Shown: positions 29,510 through 40,719 of the stretch, piece by piece | How the letters are laid out: each line of letters starts with the position of its first letter | How positions within the stretch are numbered: the first letter of the stretch is position 1 | Source: Shewanella jiangmenensis | GTDB lineage: Bacteria; Pseudomonadota; Gammaproteobacteria; Enterobacterales; Shewanellaceae | Length of the DNA stretch: 64,000 nucleotides | Direction: 5' to 3' | NCBI RefSeq assembly: GCF_018596335.1 | Contig: NZ_JAHEPS010000001.1 | Location: 806,001 to 870,000, forward strand | Notes under the pieces: model-generated | The model's input: the letters and a program-made list of their open reading frames with translations, nothing else | What the model was told of the DNA's origin: nothing | The model's database searches: none | Translations under genes and position numbers: made by a program

Positions 29510-30313
29510 ATGAGCAATAAAGTCCATTTGGGCCACACGGCCAGAAAACGTTTCGGTCAGAACTTCCTCACCGATGGCAATATCATCAACCGGATTGTCG
29601 GTGCCATTGCGCCGGACAACGACCATGTGATGGTGGAAATCGGTCCGGGCCTTGCCGCCCTCACCGAGCCGGTGGCGCAGTCCATCGATAACCTGACGGT
29701 GATTGAACTCGACCGCGATCTGGCCGAGCGTCTTAAGGTACACCCAACGCTGAAAAACAAGCTCACCATCCATCAGGGCGATGCGCTTAAATTCGATTTC
29801 AGTCAGTTGGTGGTGCCCGATCGCAAGCTCAAGGTGTTTGGTAACCTGCCATACAACATCTCCACCCCGCTGATGTTCCATCTGTTCGAATTTGCCGAGC
29901 ATATTGAGAACATGCACTTTATGCTGCAAAAAGAAGTGGTGCTGCGCCTGTCGGCCTCGCCCGGTACCAAGGCCTACGGCAAGCTGACCGTCATGGCTCA
30001 GTACTATTGCCAGGTGGTGCCAGTGCTCGAAGTGCCGCCCGGCTGCTTTACCCCGCCGCCGAAGGTCGATTCTGCCGTGGTGCGTCTGGTGCCGTATGCA
30101 GTGAAACCCTGGCCCTGTAAGGATGTGGAGCTTTTGCGCACCGTGTGCAACACCGCGTTCAACATGCGCCGCAAGACCCTGCGCAACAACTTAAAACCCA
30201 TGCTGTCGGATGCGGACTTTGAGCTGCTTGGCATCGACCCGGGCCTGCGTCCGGAAGATATCAGCGTGCAGCAGTATGTTGCCATGGCCAACTATCTTTT
30301 CGACAAGCGCTAA
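29510..30313 (+). CDS. rsmA: 16S rRNA dimethyladenosine transferase RsmA
   Basis: A 267-residue SAM-dependent methyltransferase (KsgA) that dimethylates two adjacent adenines near the 3' end of 16S rRNA. The N-terminus [11 protein letters not shown], the SAM loop [13 protein letters not shown] and motif [12 protein letters not shown] are diagnostic. It follows pdxA by nine bases and precedes apaG and apaH, the conserved enterobacterial order. Confidence 0.96.
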   Translation: MSNKVHLGHTARKRFGQNFLTDGNIINRIVGAIAPDNDHVMVEIGPGLAALTEPVAQSIDNLTVIELDRDLAERLKVHPTLKNKLTIHQGDALKFDFSQLVVPDRKLKVFGNLPYNISTPLMFHLFEFAEHIENMHFMLQKEVVLRLSASPGTKAYGKLTVMAQYYCQVVPVLEVPPGCFTPPPKVDSAVVRLVPYAVKPWPCKDVELLRTVCNTAFNMRRKTLRNNLKPMLSDADFELLGIDPGLRPEDISVQQYVAMANYLFDKR

Positions 30314-30363
30314 TCAAGGCGCGAGTCACTATTACACTTAAGAGTCTGATAAACAGTTTTGGA

Positions 30364-30750
30364 ATGACGATGACCGACGTAGATCCCGCCATCAAGGTTC
30401 AGGTAGATACCGAGTACCTCGAAGAGCAATCCACGCCAGCCGAAGACAAGTACGTGTTCAGCTACACCATCACCATCATCAATCTGGGTGACAGGACGGC
30501 CAAACTCGAAACCCGCCATTGGATAATCACCGATGCCAATGGCCATATCACCGAGGTGCAGGGCGCCGGCGTGGTGGGCGAAACGCCAACCATACCACCC
30601 AACACCGCCTACCAGTACACCAGTGGTACCGTGATGGATACCCCGGTAGGCTTTATGGAAGGCCGCTATGGCATGGTGTGGGAAGACGGCAAGCAGTTTT
30701 TTGCCGCAATCCCCACCTTCCGTCTGGCAGTGCCCGGCGTGCTGCACTGA
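30364..30750 (+). CDS. apaG: ApaG protein
   Basis: A 128-residue protein with the single fibronectin-III-like ApaG domain: VFSYTITIINLGDRTAKLETRHWIITD, then QGAGVVGETPTIPP and FRLAVPGVLH at the end. ApaG is a small cytoplasmic protein of uncertain function, linked to cobalt/magnesium phenotypes. Its stop overlaps the apaH ATG by one base (TGATG). Confidence 0.93.
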   Translation: MTMTDVDPAIKVQVDTEYLEEQSTPAEDKYVFSYTITIINLGDRTAKLETRHWIITDANGHITEVQGAGVVGETPTIPPNTAYQYTSGTVMDTPVGFMEGRYGMVWEDGKQFFAAIPTFRLAVPGVLH

Positions 30751-31565
30751 TGGCCCGTTACTTTGTCGGCGATATTCAGGGCTGTTACGAAGAGCTGATG
30801 CTCTTGCTGCTGCGGGTAGATTTTCATCCCTCCCGCGATGAGCTCTGGTCGGTGGGCGACATGGTCGCCCGCGGGCCCGAATCCCACAAAGTGCTCGGCT
30901 TTATGACATCCCTCGGCGACGCCGCCAAGGTAGTGCTTGGCAACCATGATTTGCATCTCCTTGCCATCACCGCCGGCCTTAAGCGCGCCAAACCCAGCGA
31001 CAAACTCAAAAAACTGCTTGAATCCAAGCACCTGCCCGGTTTTATCGACTGGGTGCGCCATCAGCCACTCATGCGCGAAATCCCCGAGCACAAACTCATC
31101 ATGACCCACGCCGGCGTGCCGCCCCAGTGGGATTTGGCGACCCTGCGTACCGAAGCCGGCGAAGTCAGTAAGCTTTTGCAAAGCGATGGTTACCTCTCGC
31201 TTATCGGCGCCATGTACACGGATGAGCCGGAAGCCTGGGACCCCACAGCCTCGGGTTTTCTGCGTCACCGCTATTGCATCGATGCGCTGACACGGATGCG
31301 TTACCTGCACCCGGACGGCCGCCTCGATTTTGCCTGCAAAAAGCCGCCCAGCGATTGCACCACCGAGCTTAAGCCCTGGTTTGAGCTTCCATCTGAGCTT
31401 GACGACCACACCCTGGTGTTTGGTCACTGGGCAGCACTGATGGGACACACGGGCAAAGCAAATCGCATCGCCCTCGATACCGGCTGCTGCTGGGGCGAAG
31501 ATCTCACTCTGTGGCAGCTCGAAAGCGGGGAAAAAATTACTCAAAAGAAGTTAAATTTGGGTTAA
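30750..31565 (+). CDS. apaH: Bis(5'-nucleosyl)-tetraphosphatase ApaH
   Basis: A 271-residue symmetrical diadenosine-tetraphosphate hydrolase that splits Ap4A and related alarmones. The metallophosphatase motifs are GDIQGCYEEL, GDMVARGPES and GNHDLHLLA. The ATG overlaps the apaG stop. It ends the lptD-surA-pdxA-rsmA-apaG-apaH block. Confidence 0.95.
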   Translation: MARYFVGDIQGCYEELMLLLLRVDFHPSRDELWSVGDMVARGPESHKVLGFMTSLGDAAKVVLGNHDLHLLAITAGLKRAKPSDKLKKLLESKHLPGFIDWVRHQPLMREIPEHKLIMTHAGVPPQWDLATLRTEAGEVSKLLQSDGYLSLIGAMYTDEPEAWDPTASGFLRHRYCIDALTRMRYLHPDGRLDFACKKPPSDCTTELKPWFELPSELDDHTLVFGHWAALMGHTGKANRIALDTGCCWGEDLTLWQLESGEKITQKKLNLG

Positions 31566-31660
31566 ACTAACGCGCAAACTGGCCGATACAAAAGAGCCTC
31601 GCTGGCGCCTAAGCGCGCAATCCATTCGGGACAAGAATTACAATATCTCCGGAGTACCCT

Positions 31661-33682
31661 ATGAGAATGAAAGTCGCCACCAGAGTTATTGGCGGATTCG
31701 GTTTTATCACTCTGCTGTTAATCCTCCTCGGTCTGGCCTCACTGTGGACCAATTCCCAACTGAAACAAAGCACTGCCGTAGTACAAGAGCTCAGTATGCC
31801 GGCGCTGGAAGCAACCAGCCATCTGACCGAGACCTTAAGCGAGCAGCAGCGACTGTTACTTAAGGCCTTTCACAGCAAATCCGCCGCCAGTGTCCCGCCA
31901 ATCGAGCAATCCTTTGTAAAGCTTGGCCAGGAGTTTCAGAATAAGTACGCCTCGCTGTCGTCGCTGCTTGCCAATCAGAGTGAATTTTCAAGCGAGCTGA
32001 ACACCCTTCGCAGCAGTTTCCAGACGCTCGACAGCAACAGCAAAGCCATGCTAAAAGCCCGCTTTGCCGCGCTCAGCGAGCAGGAAGCGCTGCTCAAGAT
32101 GCGTGAGAAACTCGAAAACAGCGCCGATGACGCCTCATCCAACCTGCTGGATATCGTTGATCTTGAGAGCAGCGAAAACCAGACCGAGCGTGAGCTTGCC
32201 GCCGCTGCGGGCGCCATCGACACCACCATGACCAACCTTATCACCACTGTGTACGATCTGGTGGCGACCGAGGAGAAGAGCAAATACGAGCTTATCTCCA
32301 AAGAGCTGGATTACATGGTTGGTGAAGTCAAAACCAAGACCGAATATCTGGAGCGCCATGGTCAGGGCGTGATTGATGCAGAGGTCATCTCCGCGTTTAA
32401 GGACGACTCAGCCAAGGTACTGAAACTGCTTGAAGGCAGCGACACCCTGGTTGCCCTGAAAGCGGTGCAGCTTGGCAGCGACCAACTGGCAAACGACAAG
32501 CTGGATGCGGTGGAAAAAAATGCCGTGACAGTGACCGCCCAGATGCGCCAGCTGACCAAAAACATTGAAAACTTCACCACCAAAATTGGTGACGACGCCC
32601 TCGGCTCCATCAGCCGCGCATCCACACAAACCATGCTGCTGGTCGGTTTTGCCATCGTGATTGCCATCGCCATCAGCATGGCGGTAGTGCGTCCACTGAA
32701 GCGCTCCCTCGATGAGGTGAATGACGCCCTTAACGTGCTTGCCAGTGGCGACCTGACTCACAAGCTTGATGGCTCAGGCCACGACGAATTTGCCGAGCTG
32801 TCGCGCAACTGCAACCGTCTGGTGGACAGTTTACGTCGGCTTATTACCAGCATTCTTGACCGCTCCAATCAGCTGGCGGCCGCCGCCGAAGAAACCTCGG
32901 CCATCACCTCGCAAACCACCAGTGGTATTCAGGAGCAAAAAAATCAGGTCGATCAGATTGCTGCGGCCACCACTGAGCTCAGCTCCAGCGCCCATCAGGT
33001 CAACATGAGCGCCGAAGACGCCCTCGGCCAAATTAAGCAGGCCGACGACGAAGCCAAGCATATGCGCGCCATCGCCGATGAAAACAAGCGCACGATTTTG
33101 TCGCTCGCCGACGAAGTGGCCAAGGCCAGCAAGGTGATTAACAAGGTACATGCCGACAGCGCTTCCATCGGCTCTATTCTCGATGTAATTCGCGGCATTG
33201 CCGAGCAAACCAACCTGCTGGCACTGAACGCGGCCATCGAAGCCGCCCGTGCCGGTGAGCAAGGCCGCGGCTTTGCGGTTGTTGCCGATGAAGTACGAAG
33301 CCTCGCCTCCCGCACTCAGGACTCCACCCGCGAAATCCAGCAGATGATTGAAGTGCTGCAGCAAGGCACGCAGCAGGCGGTTGCGGTGATGCAGCTTGGG
33401 CAGAATCAGGCCCAGTCCTGTGTTGAAAAGACCGAGCAGGCCAACCAGGCGCTGCAAACCATCAGCAATTCGGTGCATCGTGCCTACGACGCCGGCACCC
33501 ACATTGTGCACGCCGCCGAGGAGCAGAATCTGGTCAGCCAGCAGGTTTCAGAGAAGCTTGAGCATATTGCGGCCATCTCGGAAGAAACCGCCATCGGCGC
33601 CGATCAGACCGCCAAATCCAGTCAGGAAGTGGCACGGCTCGCCGAAGAGCTGCAAAGCTCGGTAAAAGAGTTCCGGGTGTAA
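31661..33682 (+). CDS. Methyl-accepting chemotaxis protein
   Basis: A 673-residue chemoreceptor. The first membrane helix covers about residues 10-29. A long periplasmic helical region of about 300 residues follows, and the second helix (about 325-345, [20 protein letters not shown]) leads into HAMP. The cytoplasmic hairpin tip is [20 protein letters not shown] with [17 protein letters not shown]. The unusually long helical sensor has no obvious Cache fold, and the ligand is unknown. A strong terminator follows. Confidence 0.9.
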   Translation: MRMKVATRVIGGFGFITLLLILLGLASLWTNSQLKQSTAVVQELSMPALEATSHLTETLSEQQRLLLKAFHSKSAASVPPIEQSFVKLGQEFQNKYASLSSLLANQSEFSSELNTLRSSFQTLDSNSKAMLKARFAALSEQEALLKMREKLENSADDASSNLLDIVDLESSENQTERELAAAAGAIDTTMTNLITTVYDLVATEEKSKYELISKELDYMVGEVKTKTEYLERHGQGVIDAEVISAFKDDSAKVLKLLEGSDTLVALKAVQLGSDQLANDKLDAVEKNAVTVTAQMRQLTKNIENFTTKIGDDALGSISRASTQTMLLVGFAIVIAIAISMAVVRPLKRSLDEVNDALNVLASGDLTHKLDGSGHDEFAELSRNCNRLVDSLRRLITSILDRSNQLAAAAEETSAITSQTTSGIQEQKNQVDQIAAATTELSSSAHQVNMSAEDALGQIKQADDEAKHMRAIADENKRTILSLADEVAKASKVINKVHADSASIGSILDVIRGIAEQTNLLALNAAIEAARAGEQGRGFAVVADEVRSLASRTQDSTREIQQMIEVLQQGTQQAVAVMQLGQNQAQSCVEKTEQANQALQTISNSVHRAYDAGTHIVHAAEEQNLVSQQVSEKLEHIAAISEETAIGADQTAKSSQEVARLAEELQSSVKEFRV

Positions 33683-33727
33683 GAGACCTCTGTACAGAGA
33701 CTAAAAAGCCCGCTTGGCACGATAAAC

Positions 33728-33760
33728 AAAAAGCCCTGAAATGCGTTCAGGGCTTTTTTC
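33728..33760 (+). terminator. Rho-independent terminator after the chemoreceptor
   Basis: AAAAGCCCTGAA (33729-33740) pairs with TTCAGGGCTTTT (33746-33757), with a 5-nt loop and a following T-run. Confidence 0.9.
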
Positions 33761-33955
33761 TTTCCGTCGGCAACACCATCCCATAACCTGGCCGAGACAA
33801 TGCACCACAGGCACCTTGATGCGTTGCTATGCCAGTCACCTCAATCGCTTCTATGGCCTTCCTATCGGGCCTTACTATCGCAATCCATCCAAGGCTCACA
33901 CTGGCTGATAAGCGTTTGCCGTTAACCTGCAATCAAACAAAGCAGATTTCAGCCA
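33761..33955. other. Gap between two terminators with nothing recognised
   Basis: About 200 bp between the chemoreceptor terminator and the terminator of the convergent DUF3718 gene. No gene, repeat or motif is visible here. Confidence 0.5.
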
Positions 33956-33956
33956 T

Positions 33957-33986
33957 AAAAAAACCGGGCAAGCCCGGCTTTTTTAT
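33957..33986 (-). terminator. Terminator of the DUF3718 gene
   Basis: CCGGG (33964-33968) pairs with CCCGG (33973-33977) around a short loop, flanked by an A-run on the left (a T-run on the minus strand) and a T-run on the right. Confidence 0.75.
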
Positions 33987-33999
33987 CAAGACGCTGCGA

Positions 34000-34410
34000 T
34001 TAATCTTCCGACTCTTCGCCGCCGCCAGCCATCCGCTCTTTGATTGCAGCGGTAATGGGGCTCGCACCATGACCGTTGGCTTCTGCCCAAGCCAGCACTG
34101 TCATGCCATCAGCCTCGGCAACGCCGAGCTCATTGGCGGAAAGACGTTTGGCAACAAACTCGCCTACATCGTTAGCACCGGCCGCCATGGCAGTACGCAA
34201 CAAACTGCTGCCGTCACAGCTGATGCCGGCATACACGTTACGCAGTTTAACCCGGCTTTCTTTGAGCTTTTTACGCAAACGATTTTTATCGTTGGCTTTT
34301 ACATAATCACACAGGCTCGCCACCAGCGGGTCGGCATTGGCCATGGATGGGGTCGGGACAAAGGAAGCCGCTATCACTGCAGCAAGGGCCAAAGGCAACA
34401 CTCGCATCAT
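34000..34410 (-). CDS. DUF3718 exported protein
   Basis: A 136-residue protein with a signal peptide (LALAAVIAASFVPTPSMA, cleavage near residue 24). It has a DUF3718-like core with two cysteines (ASLCDYVKAND and GISCDGSSLLR) and a C-terminal segment resembling a single ankyrin-like repeat (GMTVLAWAEANGHG). The function of the family is unknown. AGGAG lies just before the two adjacent ATG codons; either could be the start. It is monocistronic. Confidence 0.7.
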   Translation of the reverse strand: MMRVLPLALAAVIAASFVPTPSMANADPLVASLCDYVKANDKNRLRKKLKESRVKLRNVYAGISCDGSSLLRTAMAAGANDVGEFVAKRLSANELGVAEADGMTVLAWAEANGHGASPITAAIKERMAGGGEESED

Positions 34411-34492
34411 AAACTCCTTGGTTTGTTATTTTAGTTATCAGTAAATTCCATTTAACGGATTTACCTGTAGGGCACATTTAAACCAAGTTAAT

Positions 34493-34975
34493 TTAACACT
34501 TTTTTACCAGTGTGATAAAGCGATATTCCAGCCCTTTGGCTGACACATGATTGCTGGAATCAAGCAGCTCCCAGCTGCCATCATCCCATTCGGGGAAGTG
34601 GGTATCGCCTTCAACATCAAGCGAAATTTCAGTCAGATATAACTTATCAGCCTGATCCAGCAGGCTTTGATACAGCTGTCCGCCACCAATCACGACCAGT
34701 TCGTCACAGTCGCCCACCAGCGCTTTGGCCTCATCAAAGGAAGACACCAGACTAATACCTTCGTGGGGGTAATCGGTTTGGCGGGAAATAACGATATTGT
34801 GACGCCCCGGCAGCGGCTTGCCGATGGACTCAAAGGTCTTGCGCCCCATCACCACAGGCTTGCCCAGGGTCATGGCTTTAAAATGCTTCAGATCTTCCGG
34901 CAGGTGCCAGGGCATCTGGTTATCTTTGCCAATAACCCGGTTATTGGCCATGGCGGCTATCATGGCGATACGCAT
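34493..34975 (-). CDS. folA: Dihydrofolate reductase
   Basis: A 160-residue FolA that reduces dihydrofolate with NADPH. It has the N-terminal IAMIAAMANNRVIGKDNQMPWHLP region with the acidic residue in EDLKHFKAMT, the NADPH loop VVMGRKTFESIGKPLPGR and the second loop VIGGGQLYQSLL. Length is typical of the chromosomal enzyme. It is transcribed leftwards, and the yjjP/yjjB genes lie upstream on the same strand. Confidence 0.96.
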   Translation of the reverse strand: MRIAMIAAMANNRVIGKDNQMPWHLPEDLKHFKAMTLGKPVVMGRKTFESIGKPLPGRHNIVISRQTDYPHEGISLVSSFDEAKALVGDCDELVVIGGGQLYQSLLDQADKLYLTEISLDVEGDTHFPEWDDGSWELLDSSNHVSAKGLEYRFITLVKKC

Positions 34976-35000
34976 CTAAGTTCCCTCTTATTTGAATGGT

Positions 35001-35468
35001 TTATATGACGGGACGGGTACGGAAATACAGCAAACTCGGCAGCGCCAGCCCAACCGACAGCGCGCCGAGAATAAACACGGTTTTGAGGCCATTACTGATA
35101 ACGGCGCCGGTAAGCTCGGGGCTGACCTGCGACTGTGCCGTAAGCTGCACCAAAGCGATAACGGTATTAAACGCGTAGGTGCCTGGGATCATTGGAATAA
35201 TGGCGGCAACTGCGTAAAGCAGCGGCGGCGCCAAATGGCGCCTGGCAAAAGCGATGGTGATAGTCCCCACCAGAGCGGCTGCGGCAAAGGTGGCCCACTC
35301 GATGGGCAGGCCAAAGTGCAAAATCAAGGTTCGGAAACTGTGCCCAAGCGCGCCGGCAAGGGCGCAGTAAGGCAAAAATCGCCGTGGCACGTTAAATACC
35401 ATGGCAAAGCCCACCGCCGGAATGGCCGAAAATAGCGCATCGTTAATCAGGGTGATAAGCAGATTCAC
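35001..35468 (-). CDS. yjjB: YjjB/ThrE C-terminal-domain membrane protein
   Basis: A 155-residue membrane protein with about five hydrophobic segments, matching the C-terminal half of the threonine/serine exporter ThrE (E. coli YjjB). The GTG at 35468 is the likely start: GGGAGG lies about 10 bases upstream, and it overlaps the yjjP stop by four bases (GTGA), a normal coupling. The YjjP/YjjB pair exports succinate or related metabolites in E. coli. Cysteine and charge patterns do not identify the substrate here. Confidence 0.85.
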   Translation of the reverse strand: MNLLITLINDALFSAIPAVGFAMVFNVPRRFLPYCALAGALGHSFRTLILHFGLPIEWATFAAAALVGTITIAFARRHLAPPLLYAVAAIIPMIPGTYAFNTVIALVQLTAQSQVSPELTGAVISNGLKTVFILGALSVGLALPSLLYFRTRPVI

Positions 35469-36226
35469 AAAAACTTGCCTCCCAGCTGCATGGCAATGGT
35501 TATGCCTATCACCGACGCCACGGTCAGCAAGGTGGCATGGCCCCAACGGGAAATGCCCACGTTCATGTGGCCTTTCACCATATCTGAGATGGCGTTGATC
35601 ATCGGAAAGCCCGGCACCAACATCAGCACACTGGCCGCCATGGCAAGCTCAGGGGTCTTGGTAAGCGGACACTCGTAACCAAGCTGCGCCACCGCCGTAG
35701 TGACAAAGGCGGTGATGGAGAAAATGACCAGCGGATTAAAGTGGCGACGGGCCAGAAAGAGCCTTGCGCTCATGCCGATGGCTGAAGCAACAAAGGTAAT
35801 GACAGAGGCCATCCAATCGCCGCCAAACAGGTGACAAAAACTGGCGCAGGACAGACCAATCATAGGAATAACCAGATAGGCAGGATAGGTCTTGGGCCTT
35901 ATCCGCTCAACCCGTTTACGCACCTCGTTGGGCCCATAAAGGCCTTTTTCGGCCAACAGGCAAATGCGCTGCAGCTCGCACACCACGCGCATATTGATGC
36001 CGTGCTCGCGAATGCGGCGGGTGGTGGTGATACAGCGGCCGTGCACCAGACTGGTGAGTACCAGCGAGTTGGAAGAAATGGAGAGTTCAACACTGCCAAG
36101 GCCAAGGGCCCTGCCCAGACGCTGACTGATCTCTTCAACCAGATCAGACTCAGCGCCGTAGGCCAGCAGGAGCTGCGCCACGCGCACCACCTGCCGGGTT
36201 ATATCATTTTGGGTATCTGCGTACAC
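35465..36226 (-). CDS. yjjP: YjjP/ThrE N-terminal-domain membrane protein
   Basis: A 253-residue partner of YjjB. The cytosolic N-terminal region (VAQLLLAYGAESDLVEEISQ, then LVLTSLVHGRCITTTRRIRE) is followed by several membrane helices (FVASAIGMSARLFLA, ITAFVTTAVAQLGYE, MAASVLMLVPGFPMINAISD). This is the ThrE N-terminal half. It is translated together with yjjB. obgE is immediately upstream on the same strand (21-bp gap). Confidence 0.86.
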   Translation of the reverse strand: MYADTQNDITRQVVRVAQLLLAYGAESDLVEEISQRLGRALGLGSVELSISSNSLVLTSLVHGRCITTTRRIREHGINMRVVCELQRICLLAEKGLYGPNEVRKRVERIRPKTYPAYLVIPMIGLSCASFCHLFGGDWMASVITFVASAIGMSARLFLARRHFNPLVIFSITAFVTTAVAQLGYECPLTKTPELAMAASVLMLVPGFPMINAISDMVKGHMNVGISRWGHATLLTVASVIGITIAMQLGGKFL

Positions 36227-36247
36227 CGCTATCCCCGATTTGAAGGC

Positions 36248-37426
<1,179 letters not shown>

Positions 37427-37507
37427 TCACCACAGAATAGGGCAATTATACCGCCTGTAGCGCGGCGAACCAAAATCTCTGTATCCGGGCATGCCCCCAG
37501 ACAAAAC

Positions 37508-37534
37508 AAAAGCCCCACCAAAGGCGGGGCTTAA
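37508..37534 (-). terminator. Terminator between rpmA and obgE
   Basis: AGCCCC (37511-37516) pairs with GGGGCT (37526-37531). Read leftwards it is followed by TTTGTTTTG. It should end most rplU-rpmA transcripts before obgE. Confidence 0.8.
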
Positions 37535-37555
37535 TCAGCTAAGCTAGTTAGAAGC

Positions 37556-37813
<258 letters not shown>

Positions 37814-37824
37814 TCAGACTCCTA

Positions 37825-38136
37825 TTAAGCGTTGATAGCAGTGATTTTAACTTCAGTGAACCACTGACGGTGGCCCATCTTCTTCTCGTGGTGCTTACGA
37901 CGACGGAACTTTTGGATAGTTACCTTTTCGCCGCGGCCGTGAGCAACAACAGTAGCAACTACTTTGCCGCCAGCAACCAGTGGAGCACCCACTTTCACGT
38001 TTTCGCCATCAGCAACCAACAGAACCTGATCGAACTCGATGGTTTCACCGGTAGCAACTTCAATTTTTTCCAGACGAACTGTATGGCCTTCAGCAACACG
38101 GTGTTGCTTGCCACCACTTTGAAAAACAGCGTACAT
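37825..38136 (-). CDS. rplU: 50S ribosomal protein L21
   Basis: A 103-residue L21, the same length as in E. coli, starting [14 protein letters not shown] and ending with the RNA-binding [20 protein letters not shown]. The frame stays open upstream of the ATG, but the family start is unambiguous. It is the first gene of the rplU-rpmA operon, with a plausible promoter about 100 bp upstream. Confidence 0.98.
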   Translation of the reverse strand: MYAVFQSGGKQHRVAEGHTVRLEKIEVATGETIEFDQVLLVADGENVKVGAPLVAGGKVVATVVAHGRGEKVTIQKFRRRKHHEKKMGHRQWFTEVKITAINA

Positions 38137-38232
38137 AGCTATTTTACTCCAAATTCCTGACGCTTCGGTCTCATACCCCTCTGGGGCTACAACGCGATGC
38201 GCCACAAAAAACTTTAATGACAATGGGCGCGG

Positions 38233-38261
38233 AGTTTACGCGAAGAATCCAGGACTGGCAA
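38233..38261 (-). promoter_or_regulatory. Candidate rplU promoter
   Basis: Read leftwards, TTGCCA, a 17-bp spacer and TAAACT fit a sigma-70 promoter. Transcription would start near 38226, giving a leader of about 90 nt before rplU. Confidence 0.55.
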
Positions 38262-38419
38262 GACCTAATTAGCAAAGATTAAAAAAAGATCTGCATAACT
38301 CCCACATTAACGGGGCAACTGCTGCCATTGGCCTTATTTTTAGGTAAGATCGCGTTATTATAACACTTACGCCTAAATCAGGGCTCTATTATAGCCAGCC
38401 CTGACAACCAGAGTCTGTT

Positions 38420-39391
38420 ATGGATTTGAATGCGATTCGACAGCTGGCCGACGCCGACATGCAGGACGTCAATCAGCTGATCTACAAACAACTGGAATCC
38501 GATGTTGCTCTTATCAATCAACTTGGCTTCTACATTATTAATGGTGGCGGTAAGCGTCTGCGCCCTTTGCTGTCGGTATTGGCGGCTCGGGCGGTTGACT
38601 ATAAAGGTGAAGGTCACCTCAAGCTTGCGGCCATTATCGAATTCATCCATACCGCTTCGTTGCTGCATGATGATGTAGTGGACGAGTCGACCCTGCGCCG
38701 CGGCCGCGAAACCGCCAATGCCCTGTTTGGCAACAGTGCCAGCGTACTGGTTGGTGACTTCCTTTATACCCGCTCCTTCCAGATGATGACCGAGCTTGGC
38801 AGCATGAAAGTGCTGCAGGTGCTGGCCGATGCCACCAACGTGCTGGCTGAGGGTGAAGTACTGCAGCTGATGAACTGCAACGACCCGGACACCACAGAAG
38901 AAAGCTATATGCGGGTCATCTACTGTAAAACCGCCAAGCTGTTTGAAGCGGCAACCCGCCTTGCGGCCGTGTTGGCCGGCAGTGACGAAAAGACTGAAGA
39001 AGCGCTGGCCGACTATGGTAAATACCTCGGCACCGCCTTCCAGCTGATTGACGACCTTCTGGACTACACCAGTGACGCCGAAGAGCTTGGCAAAAACATC
39101 GGTGATGATCTGGCCGAAGGCAAGCCAACGCTGCCGCTGATTTATGCCATCGCCAAGGGCAATGACTACGAGCAGTCACTTATTCGCAGCGCCATCGAAA
39201 AAGCCGACGGCACAGGTGCCATCGAAGAAATTCTGGCCGCCCTCGAGCGCTGTGGCGCGCTGGAATACACCCGCAAACGCGCCGAAGAAGAGTCGGCCAA
39301 GGCCATCGCGGCCCTGTCGGTGCTGCCTCAGGGCGACTTCAGAACCGCGCTTGAATCGCTGGCAAAAATTGCGGTTTCCCGCAGTAACTGA
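38420..39391 (+). CDS. ispB: Octaprenyl diphosphate synthase IspB
   Basis: A 323-residue trans-prenyltransferase that makes the ubiquinone/menaquinone side chain. It has the two aspartate-rich motifs LLHDDVVDESTLRRG and QLIDDLLDYTSD, and the basic segment NGGGKRLRPLL. It is divergent from rplU, the usual arrangement. A hairpin terminator follows about 50 bp after the stop. Confidence 0.95.
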   Translation: MDLNAIRQLADADMQDVNQLIYKQLESDVALINQLGFYIINGGGKRLRPLLSVLAARAVDYKGEGHLKLAAIIEFIHTASLLHDDVVDESTLRRGRETANALFGNSASVLVGDFLYTRSFQMMTELGSMKVLQVLADATNVLAEGEVLQLMNCNDPDTTEESYMRVIYCKTAKLFEAATRLAAVLAGSDEKTEEALADYGKYLGTAFQLIDDLLDYTSDAEELGKNIGDDLAEGKPTLPLIYAIAKGNDYEQSLIRSAIEKADGTGAIEEILAALERCGALEYTRKRAEEESAKAIAALSVLPQGDFRTALESLAKIAVSRSN

Positions 39392-39440
39392 TGCGCTTTT
39401 CTTCCTGATAAGCTTCTAGCAGATTAGTTTTCTACTCAAA

Positions 39441-39472
39441 AAAGAACCTCGCCGCGGCGAGGTTTTTTTTGT
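39441..39472. terminator. Bidirectional terminator between ispB and ung
   Basis: AACCTCGCC (39445-39453) and GGCGAGGTT (39456-39464) form a near-perfect hairpin with A- and T-runs on both sides. Confidence 0.88.
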
Positions 39473-39495
39473 CTGGCGCAAGATAAGCGCAACTG

Positions 39496-40158
39496 TTACA
39501 AGCGCCAATCGATGGGCTCGCTGCCTTGGGCCTTGAGCAGTTCATTGATTTTCGAGAAGTGAGCACAGCCAAAAAAGCCGCGATACGCCGACAGGGGCGA
39601 TGGATGCACGCCGCTTAGTACCTGATGCTGGGGCGCGGTAATGCCCTTACCCTTTTTAATCGCGTGGCTGCCCCAAAGCACGAAGATGATGGGCGTCTCG
39701 CGCTCGTTCAGCAGCTTAAGCGCCGCGGCGGTAAAGGTCTCCCAGCCCGCCTTGGCATGGGAGTGGGCCTTGCCCTCCTCCACCGTGAGCACGGTATTGA
39801 GCATCAGCACCCCCTGTTTGGCCCAAGGCAGCAGATAGCCATGGTTTGGGGTGGTAAAGCCCTCAATATCGACCGCAAGCTCTTTGTACATGTTCACCAG
39901 CGACGGCGGCGGTTTAATCCCGGGCTTCACCGAAAAGCACAGTCCATGGGCCTGCCCCGCACCGTGATATGGGTCCTGACCAATCAGCACCACCCGCACC
40001 TTATCCAGCGGCGTATGTTCAAAGGCCGCGAATACCTCATCCTCAGGGGGATATACGGTTTTACTCTGACGCTCGGCGGCGACAAACTCGGTCAGCGCCT
40101 GGAAATAGGGCTTGGAGGATTCGGCGGCAATAAAGTCCTGCCAGCTTGCAATGGCCAT
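39496..40158 (-). CDS. ung: Uracil-DNA glycosylase
   Basis: A 220-residue family-1 enzyme that removes uracil from DNA. The water-activating Asp is in [18 protein letters not shown], and the DNA-intercalating loop is [14 protein letters not shown]. The ATG at 40158 ([14 protein letters not shown]) fits the family; the frame stays open upstream but without support. It is convergent with ispB. Confidence 0.95.
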   Translation of the reverse strand: MAIASWQDFIAAESSKPYFQALTEFVAAERQSKTVYPPEDEVFAAFEHTPLDKVRVVLIGQDPYHGAGQAHGLCFSVKPGIKPPPSLVNMYKELAVDIEGFTTPNHGYLLPWAKQGVLMLNTVLTVEEGKAHSHAKAGWETFTAAALKLLNERETPIIFVLWGSHAIKKGKGITAPQHQVLSGVHPSPLSAYRGFFGCAHFSKINELLKAQGSEPIDWRL

Positions 40159-40335
40159 GGGGCTCCGGGGGTTTTGACATTCTGGGGCAGCAGTGTACCC
40201 CATAGCCCACGGCAAATCAGCCCACTGTGATTAGCCCTGTTGGGAAACGACACAGATCTCAATCATCGCCGATAGCGGTAGTCAGCTGCATTGAATTGAG
40301 TAAAATCAGCAAAGACGAAAATACGGGAACCAACC

Positions 40336-40656
40336 ATGTCTGAGACAAATACCAACCTGTTTGAACTTGCCGATAAATTTATCGCGCTGGCCAACGAGCT
40401 TGCCGCCGCCGAGGGGGATGTGGGCAAAGTCGGCACCGCCCTGCGCTTCGCCGCTGCCCGTTTCAACGCCTTCGAGGCCGCCATAAAATCTGCGGATCTG
40501 CAAAACGAAAAAGCCAATGCGCTCAAATGGTTCAGTGACGACTATCAGGACATGCTGAACGATAACCTGGACGACCATATCGCCAATCCGCCGGTTGTCG
40601 CTGCGCCCAATGCTGAAGCTGCCATCGATACTGCAGTGCAGACGTTTAAGCTTTAA
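40336..40656 (+). CDS. DUF3144 protein
   Basis: A 106-residue cytoplasmic protein with the DUF3144 core: LADKFIALANELAAAEGDVG, then ALRFAAARFNAFEAA and WFSDDYQDMLNDNLDDHI. It is mostly helical and acidic with no catalytic motif. The function is unknown; the family is common in Shewanella and related genera. It is followed by a terminator shared with the convergent LysE gene. Confidence 0.82.
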   Translation: MSETNTNLFELADKFIALANELAAAEGDVGKVGTALRFAAARFNAFEAAIKSADLQNEKANALKWFSDDYQDMLNDNLDDHIANPPVVAAPNAEAAIDTAVQTFKL

Positions 40657-40672
40657 GGCTCGCTGTTAGAAA

Positions 40673-40705
40673 GCAAAAAGGCCGTAATCTGCGGCCTTTT
40701 TCGTA
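40673..40705. terminator. Bidirectional terminator
   Basis: AAAAAGGCCG (40675-40684) pairs with CGGCCTTTTT (40692-40701). It lies between the DUF3144 gene and the convergent LysE gene. Confidence 0.85.
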
Positions 40706-40719
40706 AAATTGAGGTCGTA

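Noticed and set aside
28691..29929. 412-codon open frame on the minus strand opposite pdxA and rsmA
   Set aside because: Antisense to conserved genes with recognised motifs; no family similarity.
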